Assembly (NCBI GenBank): GCA_009746045.1
Contig: RPFO01000080.1
Span: 2,725,136 to 2,789,135 of the forward strand
Reading direction: 5' to 3'
DNA length: 64,000 bases
DNA from: Mesostigma viride
Lineage: Eukaryota > Streptophyta > Mesostigmatophyceae > Mesostigmatales > Mesostigmataceae
The position numbers and the translations under genes were made by a program. The notes beneath the pieces are model-generated. The model made no database searches. It had not been told where the DNA came from and saw nothing but the letters and a program-made list of their open reading frames with translations. This document shows, one piece after another, positions 55,001 to 63,770 of the stretch (position 1 is the first letter of the stretch; every line of letters begins with the position of its first letter).

Positions 55001-57432
55001 TCCTTGCATCATGCCATGTGTTCTCATACTACTAGTACAGTAAATACACCCCCCCGCACACGTTTAAGATTGGGGTCCGGCCGACCCAGGGCTGCGATGT
55101 TAAACCTAAAATCAAATCCAGGGCTGACGCTCTTAAAGTTGAGAGCTCTAGGATCTTAAACCTGATGTTGTATACCCGAGTTCATGATCTATATCGCATA
55201 CCAGTGACCAGCCATTTGTACCTACTTTAAAATCTTGTGCCCAAAACCAGCTCTGCGATCTTAAACCTGAAATTCCAAAATCCAGGGTCTCAAGATCTTA
55301 AACCTTGGCATCTTAAATGTGTGGGGGGAAGGGGGGGGAGGGGGGGGTTACATGGTGGACCGGTGTGTTTGTGTGTGTGAGCGTTGTGTGTTGGTCGAAA
55401 GCTGAAGATCTATTCTCGTAACGCTATATGTATCATGTCACCGGTCAGTTCCGATTCTGCTATGTAACCTGTCGGTTCCCATACAGTTCAGCCTCACACA
55501 TTACCTACGATTCAAACGTGGTGTGTGCGCGGCGTTCGCAAGCAGAAGCTCAAGCTGAACATCGAGGACCCCCCGCGCCGACGGCACTTTGTCTTCCTGG
55601 GTGGGGCGGTGCTCGCCGACATCATGAAGGTGAGCGATGACGCCATGGATGACATCATGGAGGGCAGCGATGACATCGTCAAGGTCAGCGATATCATCAT
55701 GACGGTGAGGGATGGTATTGTAGAGATGAGACCGAGAAATAGCAAACAGGCGTCCATCCTGAGAGGTGAGGGATGATGTCACGACGGTGCGGATGGGTGA
55801 GGCCGAGGCAAGTTGACATCATGACGGTGAGGGATGACATCATCAAGGTTGGCGATGACATCACGACGGTGAGGATGGGTGAGGCCGAGGGCTTTATCCC
55901 GTCCACATTCTATCTCTTCACATAGGCAAGTTGACATCATGACGGTGAGGATGGGTGAGGCCGAGGGTTTTATCCCGTCCACATTCTATCTCTTGACGCA
56001 GGCAAGTTGACATCATGGAGGTGAGGGATGACGCCATCAAGGTGGAAGCGCAAGCTGGGTTGTTTTCAGGGGAGGCCAAGCCAAGATCCACAAGGGGAGG
56101 CAGCATGGCAGTATACAGGCAGTCAGCATGGACGGTGAGGAATGGCATCGTAAAGGTGAGGGATGACATGGTGGAGATGACGAAGTGTGGGGAAGATCGC
56201 TAGGCAGGCTGACATTGCCATGACAGGCAGGCAGGCTGACATGGCCATGACAGGCAGGCAGGCTGACATCAGCTGGAAGGCAGGCTGACATCGCCATGAC
56301 AGCCAAGCAGGCTGACATCGGCTGCTAGGCAGGCTGACATCGCCATGACGAGACCTGGGGTTACAAAGGTGAGGCCTGACATCACGAACGAGGGGTTTGC
56401 AAGCTGGGCTTTTCCATGAGGGGATGCATGTGGACTTGGTGTCTCCATGGGGCAGACCTGTGTGAGGGTGAGGGCTGGTGAGGCAGCTGGGTCGCACGCG
56501 GGAGGGGCTTTATGGAGATGGGGGTCGACAGCAAAGCCGAGGTATACTATACTCCTCAAAGGTGACCCCTTCCTTTTGGAGGCGATGGGTCGGGGCGTGG
56601 TGCCAGGCCGGCACTGACTTGATGGATTTGGGGGCCTAGGACGAGGCTCCATGTGGCATCCCGTACGCTGGGGCTGATGGGAAGTGAAGCCCATTGCTAT
56701 GTATAGTAAATATACTGTGGTACCGGCACTCGGCATTTGGTTTCCATTAGCTGCCTGCCTCGACGATATAAGTATACGGCAGTATGTATAGTTGTCCCAC
56801 TGACTGAATGGAGACAGGTTCCATGCAGATGAGGGTGCGAACGTACGGGCAGGCAGGCAGGCACGCTGGGGGTGGAGTTGCGGGGGTGGATTTGTGAGGG
56901 TGGAGCTGTGGGGGTGGAGTTGCCCACCCGCGATAGCATAAAGGCTTCCTGTCTGTATCCGTTGACAAAACCCCTTTCATCGAACCCCTGACGTCAACAG
57001 GCTATATACTACATAGGTACACGTCGGGTCTTTGTACTGCTACTGACTACACCGTTAGTAGGGTACTTACGCGTTAGTAATGTACTTGCCGTTAAAAACG
57101 TACTTTGCCGTCAGTAAGGCACGTAACCATTAGTAAGGTATCAGTTTGCGCGGCAAAGCCAGTGTACCTTCAGTGTTCCCGTCTGTTCATGTCAAGCCAG
57201 GGTTGTAAGTATGGGGTTAACTTATATGCACGTGCCCCCATTGCGGGGTACCTTGCACTGTAATGTTTCATTGGATCGCCATGGACTAACCTGCATGTTA
57301 TGTTTGGCTGGCACGCTTTCTCCCATGCTGCTATGCCACACGCAGGATAATCCGGCCGCATGGGTCACTAAGCAACAATGGGAGGAGCAAGGGATTAAAG
57401 CGCTGGATAACGTCGGCCGGGCCTCGGGATAA
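40019..57432 (+). CDS. ARP2: Actin-related protein 2, 15 exons, complete
   Basis: ARP2 is the actin-like subunit of the Arp2/3 complex, which nucleates branched actin filaments. Exons: 40019-40069, 40236-40346, 41605-41739, 42276-42347, 43453-43531, 44470-44519, 45704-45807, 46573-46641, 47123-47186, 47715-47783, 51717-51800, 53271-53329, 54173-54239, 55546-55629, 57346-57432. All are GT-AG and in phase; the total is 394 residues, the same length as human ARP2. Seen: '[20 protein letters not shown]', '[10 protein letters not shown]', 'IGNECTELR', '[18 protein letters not shown]', '[18 protein letters not shown]', '[20 protein letters not shown]' 'DGVSHV', '[15 protein letters not shown]', '[20 protein letters not shown]', '[20 protein letters not shown]', '[18 protein letters not shown]'. 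Both nucleotide-binding loops (DNGTG, DTGDG) are there. Odd feature: introns up to 3.9 kb full of tandem repeats and copies of the adjoining exon edges. Confidence 0.96.
41280..41400. repeat. CT-rich low-complexity tract
   Basis: TCTC/CCCT repeats in ARP2 intron 2, between two echo copies of the next exon's start. Confidence 0.75.
42895..43190. repeat. 47-bp minisatellite, ARP2 intron 4
   Basis: Six copies of a 47-bp unit containing TTGCATTTCTGG and AAGCATGCCCCC. Two sub-types: first three with CATTCCTTCCCGCTCC, last three with TGTTCCTTCCCACTCC. Confidence 0.9.
43722..43890. repeat. 11-12-bp minisatellite, ARP2 intron 5
   Basis: About fourteen copies of TTTTGCCCCACC/TCTGGCCCCACC. Confidence 0.9.
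43985..44075. repeat. Short tandem repeat, ARP2 intron 5
   Basis: Four to five copies of a 15-bp unit GGGGACTATGGCATG. Confidence 0.8.
44215..44283. repeat. AACCA pentanucleotide microsatellite
   Basis: About twelve AACCA/AAACC units, in ARP2 intron 5. Not a known telomere motif. Confidence 0.9.
45225..45385. repeat. 26-bp minisatellite, ARP2 intron 6
   Basis: Six to seven copies of TTCTCCGCAACTGGTTCTGG plus TTATTC. The last copy reads CGCAGCTGGTTCTGGTTATT followed by GACGGCTTCTCC, an echo of the acceptor and start of ARP2 exon 7. Confidence 0.9.
48225..50310. repeat. 2.1-kb, 47-bp minisatellite, ARP2 intron 10
   Basis: About 44 copies of a 47-bp unit containing AAGCAAGCTGTACTGAGTAC and AGAGTGGCAGTTGGCGT. 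Variation is confined to a few sites (TAG/TCG, CCC/CAC, GCG/GGG), which gives each copy a type. Head-to-tail with no spacers, so not CRISPR. Confidence 0.95.
50468..50980. repeat. 63-bp minisatellite, ARP2 intron 10
   Basis: Eight copies of a 63-bp unit containing GGAAGGATGATGGGGGG and GGTTGGGAATGTTGGCCCTA. The unit length is a multiple of three, so it stays open in several frames; not coding. Confidence 0.92.
51525..51745. repeat. Duplication containing the start of ARP2 exon 11
   Basis: A unit of about 112 bp occurs twice in tandem, including acceptor GGCGGCGGCGGCAG and the first 35 bp of exon 11 (AGCCTGGCTGGCCTCGAGGG). The second copy continues into the real exon at 51717; the first copy at ~51605 diverges after GGGATTCA. 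Confidence 0.9.
52979..53187. repeat. AAAC tetranucleotide microsatellite
   Basis: About 52 AAAC units, in ARP2 intron 11, ending 83 bp before exon 12. Confidence 0.97.
55630..56175. repeat. Degenerate repeat of ARP2 exon 14 end plus donor
   Basis: A dozen or so copies related to GACATCATGAAGGTGAG, the last coding bases and donor of exon 14, for example at 55813, 55858, 55934 and 56010 (GACATCATGACGGTGAGG). They are embedded in two larger duplicated blocks around 55870-55925 and 55945-55995. Confidence 0.85.
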
Positions 57433-57635
57433 GCGCTTAGTTAATGAGTTTTTTTACATGCTTGTGGGATAAGCTCTTGGGGCACACTCGGCGCGTCAAC
57501 CAGTGTGCTGTCTGTAGGAACTGAAGACCTGCATGGAGGGAGGATGGCGAAAACAAAGGGGCTGACTGGATGTGGCAGGTGGATGGAAAGGGATAGCATT
57601 ATTTAAGTAATTAATTGATTAATTTAATTAATTAA
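57433..57635. other. ARP2 downstream region and TTAA tract
   Basis: Short unique 3' flank, then an AT tract ending in TTAATTAATTAA at 57628-57639. No gene. Confidence 0.5.
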
Positions 57636-57639
57636 TTAA

Positions 57640-58002
57640 GGGGACAGGACATGCCCGAATTTTTTGGCGCCAAAAAATTCGCGCCGGAACCGAAGGTCAT
57701 AAATTTCACGTGCACGGTGCGCGCACCCCTTGCGGAAGTGGCCATGGCGACTGCGTTCAGGCGAAACTACCACACTAGGGCAGGTGAAATGCAAAAATTT
57801 TACTCGAATCTAAAAGACGATGAGTTTATGATCGATGTTAGTTTGTGGTGAAAATCAGCTGGTTTATAATATCGCTGTTGTTTTTTTACGCCATCGGCAT
57901 GGGGGGTAATCTGAATTTTTTGGTCGCGCGGAATGAAATAGAATTCATGATAGCGGCTGTAAAATCGCGGTTTTGGGGGTTGCTCTGACCGTGAAGCAGG
58001 CG
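57640..58002 (+). mobile_element. R element, copy 1 (363 bp, TTAA at both ends)
   Basis: Starts GGGGACAGGACATGCCCG and ends GACCGTGAAGCAGGCG, with TTAA immediately on both sides (57636-57639, 58003-58006). A near-full inverted copy is at 60281-60644. Non-coding. Its start resembles the left end of the Kolobok-like element at 21135, so it may be a derived MITE or a solo terminal repeat. Confidence 0.7.
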
Positions 58003-58006
58003 TTAA

Positions 58007-59160
58007 GGGGAGGTGGCACCCCAAAACCCAAAAAATCTGACATATGCTAATATCACTTGAAATTCATTTGCACAATGCTGAATTATGATTGGGGGCACTA
58101 AATAACATCTCTAGTGAGTTGTCCATGCACTTGTTGGGGGTACTACCCCCATATATACGCCAATAATGCGCTATAAATAGCAAAAGACGCTAATTAGGGC
58201 TGAGTATGCCCCAGCCAATGCACTTATTTGTTGGCTACCAAAAATCAAGGTCATATAGTTCCCTGAGTTTGTAGCTTGCTGAGCTATTTACATCATGGAA
58301 ATGGCAAAACCTTGAACAGTTATTAATTTTCCCGCAAAACAGGTCATTTTTTACCGGACATTGGGAATATACATATCATAAACACTTCCGATAAGGCCAC
58401 AAAATCAACAAAAATTCCGGCTAACAGGGGGACAGCAGTGTTCCAAGTCCCAGGTCATTCCGACAAGTCTAGCTCAAGTTATTGCGTCAGACGTGTTTTA
58501 AAAAAAATGCCCGCTAAAACAGAAAATGTCACTATATCAGCCCTTGTAAGCATCCTGCACAAGGCAGGCAGGGCAAAACCAATCCCCCTTGGGCTCCTTA
58601 GTCAACGGGGGGTCAGCGCAGCACCCATGCAGTCCTCCCTTGCACCCGAATGTGCTGCACAGCAGGAAAGGGACACCGTCAATTTCATCCGGGGAAGCAC
58701 ATGCAAGGCAAGGAATATTATCAACATCATTCTCATCATCACTACTACCTTCCCCATCGTCCCCCTGCCCCTCCCTTTGCATCACGTCGTGGCAGCCACC
58801 CTTAACACAGGTCATTCCGACAAGTCTTGCTCAAGTAATAAGGTTATGCGTGCTAAAACCTGAACATAAGCTTAAGGGGGGGTTCTTTGTATATGGCCAC
58901 TTAGGCATGCTGTTTTCCATCCAAAAAGCCAGAAAGCATGCCCCACTCGATCACAAAACATAAGCAAACGGCTAGGCACCACATCTTCCCTCACCTGCCC
59001 TCGGCATGGCCAACCTTGCCAGCGCAAGCATAGCAACACGATCGCTAGGCATACATGCCAAGAGAGCATACACTATACTCTACCCAAGGTTACCTTGTAA
59101 ACTTCATGCTAAGAACTCAGCAAATCTATGATCAAAAGCACATATAATTAACTCTAGCAC
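58007..59160. mobile_element. Probable Kolobok-type element fragment
   Basis: Begins right after TTAA with GGGGAGGTGGCACCCCAAAA, a self-complementary tip typical of such transposon ends. Contains the PHD-finger ORF on the minus strand and two direct copies of GGTCATTCCGACAAGTCT (58454, 58810). The right end was not found. Confidence 0.5.
58537..58815 (-). CDS. PHD-finger protein fragment, probably transposon-borne
   Basis: 92 residues. Residues 36-84 give a full PHD pattern: C36-x2-C39, C53-x4-C58, H63-x2-C66, W79, C81-x2-C84, preceded by an acidic stretch 'DDGEGSSDDENDVDN'. PHD fingers read histone tails, and some transposases carry one. The start and the rest of the protein are unclear; it may be one exon. 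Placement inside a TTAA-flanked segment suggests a transposon gene. Confidence 0.6.
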   Translation of the reverse strand: MTCVKGGCHDVMQREGQGDDGEGSSDDENDVDNIPCLACASPDEIDGVPFLLCSTFGCKGGLHGCCADPPLTKEPKGDWFCPACLVQDAYKG

Positions 59161-59164
59161 ACTG

Positions 59165-60280
59165 ATGACGACACATGCTCAAGGTTGGGGGTCACTGTGG
59201 CACGCACTGATGGGTTTCCTAGACGACCACTCACTACCTGACAAGGCGCTAAGGACCACTCAGAAAGCAAGTAAACACAATCACACTTTACATGCCATCA
59301 ACATGGATCAAATCCATGCTGAATATGTTGTGAAGTACAAAGGGGTGGCCACGCACCTCATACTCCTTCACCGTCCCTCGAGCATGGCCAGACTTATAAG
59401 TACGTGAATAGCAATAATGATGATGGCACTAACATGCATTACCAGCATTTTCTATGTTTCTCCCAGGTTAGATTGTAAGGGTTATGCCAACCAAGCTTAC
59501 CAACACAGCAACAACTCCTTAACTGCACTACCCGACATGGGCAACAAACTGGAACTATGGAGGGCAAGGAACCAAGGAGATCATGGCATACAAAGCTTGT
59601 ATGCAGTCAACCATGTCAACCATGGTTGGCTCAGCAACATTGCTGTCTTGTCACATCATCATAACAAGGAAAGCTCAAATAAACCAATGATGGCAGCTAT
59701 CTACATGCAGTCACACAAATGCAATATCTCCAACATGATCGTCGATTTAAAAAATTCCTTCCCTGCACGATAAAATGCAAAGAAACCAGTGGCGGCCGTT
59801 CAGCTTCTGACCGCTGTGATGCCGCTGCGAGGAAAGGGTGCGTCACTATCACACAACAAGAAGCGTCCATACGCACAACATCCTTGCCAGAACACGTGCT
59901 ATGAAATCCCTTACGCCTTCCCTAGGATCTATCGGCTGAGACTGAAGCGGATTTGATCAAGACATCAACGAAAACAAGCTAAAGCTGCCAGGTATTCGTC
60001 AACACGACGGCAGCAACGGAGAGTTAACTGGCGGAAACTGACCAAAACGAACGCAAAAAACTTCGAACGATGAGCTCTTCGAAGAAAGAACTGATAGTAG
60101 ATAACAGTCGCCACAAATCTATACCTTGCCCTCGTAGATCCCTCGCCCAGGCGCGCAACAACGGCCGTTCTTCCATGGAAGGTTCCGACATGCACTGCGC
60201 AGGCCTGAAAAAATACTTACAGAGAATGGCCGAAAATGTAGCAAAAAGCACCCGTTCGGTTTAGAATTCGATGCTACCGA
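59165..60280 (+). repeat. Inverted duplication, arm A
   Basis: About 1.1 kb that recurs in reverse orientation at 60645-63000 (arm B, enlarged by later insertions). Matching landmarks: TGATGGGTTTCCTA, GCTAAGGACCACTCAG, CTACATGCAGTCACACAAAT, CGCCCAGGCGCGCAACAA. Identity by eye is moderate, so the duplication is not recent. No gene seen in it. Confidence 0.85.
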
Positions 60281-60644
60281 TATGAATGCATCCTTCACGG
60301 TCAAAAAGACCCCCAAAACTGAGAATTTACTGCCGCAATCACGAATTCTATTTTATTCCGCGCGACCAAAAAATGCAGATTACCCCCCATGCCGATGGCA
60401 GTAAAAGAAAGCAGCGATATTGTAAACCAGCCACTTGCCGCCGCAATCCAACATCATTAAATCATCGTCTTCAACATCCAATCATTTTTTTTGCATTTCT
60501 CTAGCCCTACATTGCTAGTTTCGCCTAAACGCAGTCGCCATGGCCACTTCCGCAAGTGGTGCGCGCATGGAGCACCCACTTTTCACGGTACGGCCGGTGC
60601 CGCGAATTTTTTCGCGCGGAAAATATTCGGCGCGCCACGTCCCC
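60281..60644 (-). mobile_element. R element, copy 2, at the centre of the inverted duplication
   Basis: Reverse-complement relative of 57640-58002, sharing TGGTCGCGCGGAAT, CATCGGCATGGGGGGTAATC and GAAGTGGCCATGGCGACTGC. Its GGGGAC end abuts TTAA at 60645-60648. It forms the spacer between arms A and B. Confidence 0.75.
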
Positions 60645-60718
60645 TTAATATCGGTTGCATCGAATTCTAGACCGATCTGGTGCTTTTCGCCAGATTTTCG
60701 GCCATTATCGGGAAGTAA

Positions 60719-60780
60719 CGACATTCGGCTATTATCGGGACGTGACGCAGTCACGTGTCTATTAACTAATTAATTAATTA
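60719..60780 (+). mobile_element. 62-bp retroelement 3'-end insertion with 12-bp duplication
   Basis: Flanked by ATCGGGAAGTAA (60707-60718 and 60781-60792). The insert is little more than the ACGTGACGCAGTCACGT palindrome and a TTAA tail, the same as 1288-1333. Arm A lacks it. Confidence 0.85.
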
Positions 60781-61321
60781 ATCGGGAAGTAATTGTTCAG
60801 ACCTGCGCAGTGCGTGTCTGACCTGTCCATGGAATAACGGCTGTTGTCGCGCGCCTGGGCAAGGGATTTACGAGGGCGAGGTACAGATTTGTCGCGAATG
60901 TTATCTAGCTATCAGTGCTTTCTTCTTTGAGCTCATCGTTCGAGTTTTTTGCGTTCTTTTTGGGTAGTTTCCGCCAGCTAGCTCGCCGTCGCTAGCCGTT
61001 GTGTTGTCGAATACCTGGCAGCTTTAGATTGTTTTCGTTGATGTCGTGATCAGGGCCGCTTCAGTCGCAGCCTATAGCTCTTCGGGAAGGTATAAGGCAT
61101 TTCATAAAACGTGTTCTGGCAAGGATGTTGTGCATATGGACGCTTCTTGTTGTGTGAGAGTGACGCACCCTCTCTTCGCAGGCCGCAGCGGCATCACAGC
61201 GCTCATGCACTGAAGAAGGGCCGCCAATTGTTTCTTTGCATTTTATCGTGTGCACAGGGATGGAAGTGTTTTAGTGATGATGATGTTGGAGATATTGCAT
61301 TTGTGTGACTGCATGTAGATA

Positions 61322-61940
61322 ACAAAAAAAATAAATTAAATTAAATTATAACATGCCTCCGTGGGGAGGTCATGTAGCACATATTCCATGATGGATGGGG
61401 TGGAGGAAGCCGCGTGATCGAACTAGCCTAACTCTAAGCTATCTAGAAAATCCTAACTACACTACTCATCAAAACGCCTCCTCCGCTTGGGGGGAGGGGG
61501 CTTGCCCACAGGGTCGGGCGACTTGTGCGCCTTGACAATCTTCTTCCACCGCGTCTTGTCCTGCATGGCAGTCCAAAGACGGAAGAGAGAGTGGATGCGG
61601 TGCTCAAACTGGGCTGGGACCACTAGGTCGTCCAGCAACATCTGGACGTAGGTCGTGACAGGTTTCCCTACCCTTTTGGGAATGCCCTCGGGGCCAGGCC
61701 AGGTCCGAGAATGTGTCGCCCTGGCTGGCCAAGCCGCTGGGGGCCGGCCAGGCCAAGGGCGGTGTCAACCTGGCTGGTGCGAGCAAGGTGTCCTACAAAG
61801 GCTATCCTATGCTGCCTAATCTCGTCCGAAATACGAGGCATGCCATGATACAAAGATTCTGATGACAGACGCTCGGAAAACCCTACGTTAAGGACCTGTC
61901 GGAGCATCCTGTAAACCGTGCCTGCATGTAGAAACCGTGC
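61322..61940 (-). mobile_element. 5'-truncated LINE with 13-bp target duplication
   Basis: Flanked by CTGCATGTAGATA (61309-61321 and 61941-61953). It encodes the end of the LINE protein ('MLRQVLNVGFSERLSSESLY' to 'KPPPPKRRRRFDE', the latter at 61478) with small frameshifts, then 3' UTR, hairpin CCTCCGTGGGGAGG and a TTTAATTTATTTTTTT tail. Arm A has the empty site. Confidence 0.92.
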
Positions 61941-62340
61941 CTGCATGTAGATAGCTGGCACTTAATGGTTGTTTGAGCTTTCCTTTGTTATGATGATGTG
62001 ACAAGACTACAATGTGCTGAGCCAACCATGGTTGACATGCATGCATGACTGCATGCAAGCTATATATACCATGTTCCTACTCATGGTTCCTTGCCCTCCA
62101 TAGTCCCAGTTTGTAATCCATGCCGGGGAGGACAGTTTAGGAGGTGTCGTTGAGTTGATAAGCTTGGTTGGCATCAACCTTACACTCTAACCTGGGAGAA
62201 ACATAGGAAATGCTGCTTAGGCATATTAGGGCTACCATCGTCAAGGCTATGAGCATATTTACAAGGCTGGCCATGCTGGAGGGATGATGAACACATATGA
62301 GGTGCGTGGCCACCCCTTTGTAGATTGTAAACATACTCAG

Positions 62341-62867
62341 CGAGAGGTCCCCAGTTCGATTCCGGTCGGATTCATTTGCAGATCGCGTTTTCCGCGTTTT
62401 CCACGGACCGGCACTGAACGCAAATGGTTTTCACCTTTGCGGCGTGCCAAATCAGAATATACGCTTGGCTGATCTCGATAGTACCGGCTACGCCCCCTTC
62501 TAATAAAGAAGGTTCCAGCCGTGTTCAGCCCGTCTCACGTTGCGAGACAGTCTGAACAAGTCTCGCGTGCAGACACGTGTGTAGTACTCCTACACACACA
62601 GATCTCGAATTATTTATCTAGTACCAAATCCGAAAGGCTTGCATCACTGCCCGGAAAGGAGAACTTTTGCGGATGACTGTAGGTGTAAGTTGGCGATGCC
62701 CTAGGATCCGGAGACGTCCGTCCTATAGTCAGCGAAAGTTGGTGCGAGAGGTCCCCAGTTCGATTCCGGTCGGATTCATTTGCAGATCGCGTTTCCGCGT
62801 TTTCCGCGGACCGGCACTGAACGCAAATGGTTTTCACCTTTGCGGCGTGCCAAATCAGAAAATCAGA
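62341..62867. mobile_element. 527-bp element with ~120-bp terminal direct repeats
   Basis: Flanked by ATACTCAG on both sides (62333-62340, 62868-62875). Direct repeats 62341-62458 and 62745-62867 begin CGAGAGGTCCCCAGTTCGAT and end AAATCAGAA. They hold a pol III B-box-like GTTCGATTCC. Two readings are possible: a miniature LTR (TRIM-like) element, or a tRNA-derived SINE dimer, since 62717-62775 can be read as a tRNA-like head (TCCGTCC pairing with GGTCGGA). Arm A lacks it. Confidence 0.7.
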
Positions 62868-63000
62868 ATACTCAGCATGGTTTTGGTGCATGTTGGATGG
62901 CATATGAAGTGGCACTGTGGGGTTACTAACTTACTGAGTGGTCCTTAGTGCCTTGTCAGGTGGTCATTTAGGAAACCCATCAACTTGAGTAGTTCTTGTC

Positions 63001-63268
63001 ACAATGCCGGGTTGGCAAATACGTGTACGGGGTATAATACGCGGACCTAAAATACGCGTACTATACGTGGGGGGTGTAAAATACGCGACAGTTTTTGTGG
63101 TCCAATTGTCAGTCACCCAATTAGCACGCTCCTTGATGATGGTCATGCAGTTATTGCAACTGAAATTTGGTGTATATGCTTATTTATTAACATCTTCCAT
63201 TTATGCCCTGCAATCCTATCTGATGATTATGATTTGTTAAATGCAGGGGGGAGCAGGCTGCAGCGGGA
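63001..63268. other. No gene seen
   Basis: Contains short repeats of AATACGCG (63030-63085). Nothing else recognisable. Confidence 0.4.
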
Positions 63269-63279
63269 ATTGTAAGGAA

Positions 63280-63294
63280 TCAATTAATTAATTA
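63280..63294. mobile_element. 15-bp TTAA-tail insertion between 11-bp direct repeats
   Basis: ATTGTAAGGAA occurs at 63269-63279 and 63295-63305 around TCAATTAATTAATTA. It looks like a retroelement tail inserted alone. Confidence 0.45.
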
Positions 63295-63334
63295 ATTGTA
63301 AGGAAAGCCATCCACTATATAATGCATGAGAGGA

Positions 63335-63770
63335 CATAAGACACAACTAAGGACCATGCTCTCAAGGATCCCACAACAAGCTCCATACACATACACACAC
63401 ATTCATCATTGACAAAATGCACAACAGCAGAGGATATAAGACACAAGCAAGGACCTTGCTCTCAAGGATCCCACAACAAGCTCCATACACATACACTGAT
63501 ACACACATGTGCACACACATTCATCATTGACAAAATGCACAACAGCAGAGGATATAAGACACAAGGACCTTGCTCTCAAGGATCCCACAACAAGCTCCAT
63601 ACACATACACACATGTGCACACACATTCATCATGCATTGACAAAATGCACAACAGCAGAGGATATAAGACACAAGGACCTTGCTCTCAAGGATCCCACAA
63701 CAAGCTCCATACACATACACACATGTGCACAGACATTCATCATGCATTGACAAAATGCACAACAGCACCC
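63335..63770. repeat. About 110-bp minisatellite, four copies
   Basis: Unit contains AAGGATCCCACAACAAGCTC and TGACAAAATGCACAACAGCA. Copies differ by small indels in the ACACAT run. ORFs through it are artefacts. Confidence 0.92.

Larger units (their letters stand above)
60645..63000 (-). repeat. Inverted duplication, arm B with three later insertions
   Basis: Reverse copy of arm A. Alignment to arm A is broken by insertions at 60719-60780, 61322-61940 and 62341-62867, each flanked by a short direct repeat present once in arm A context. Confidence 0.85.
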
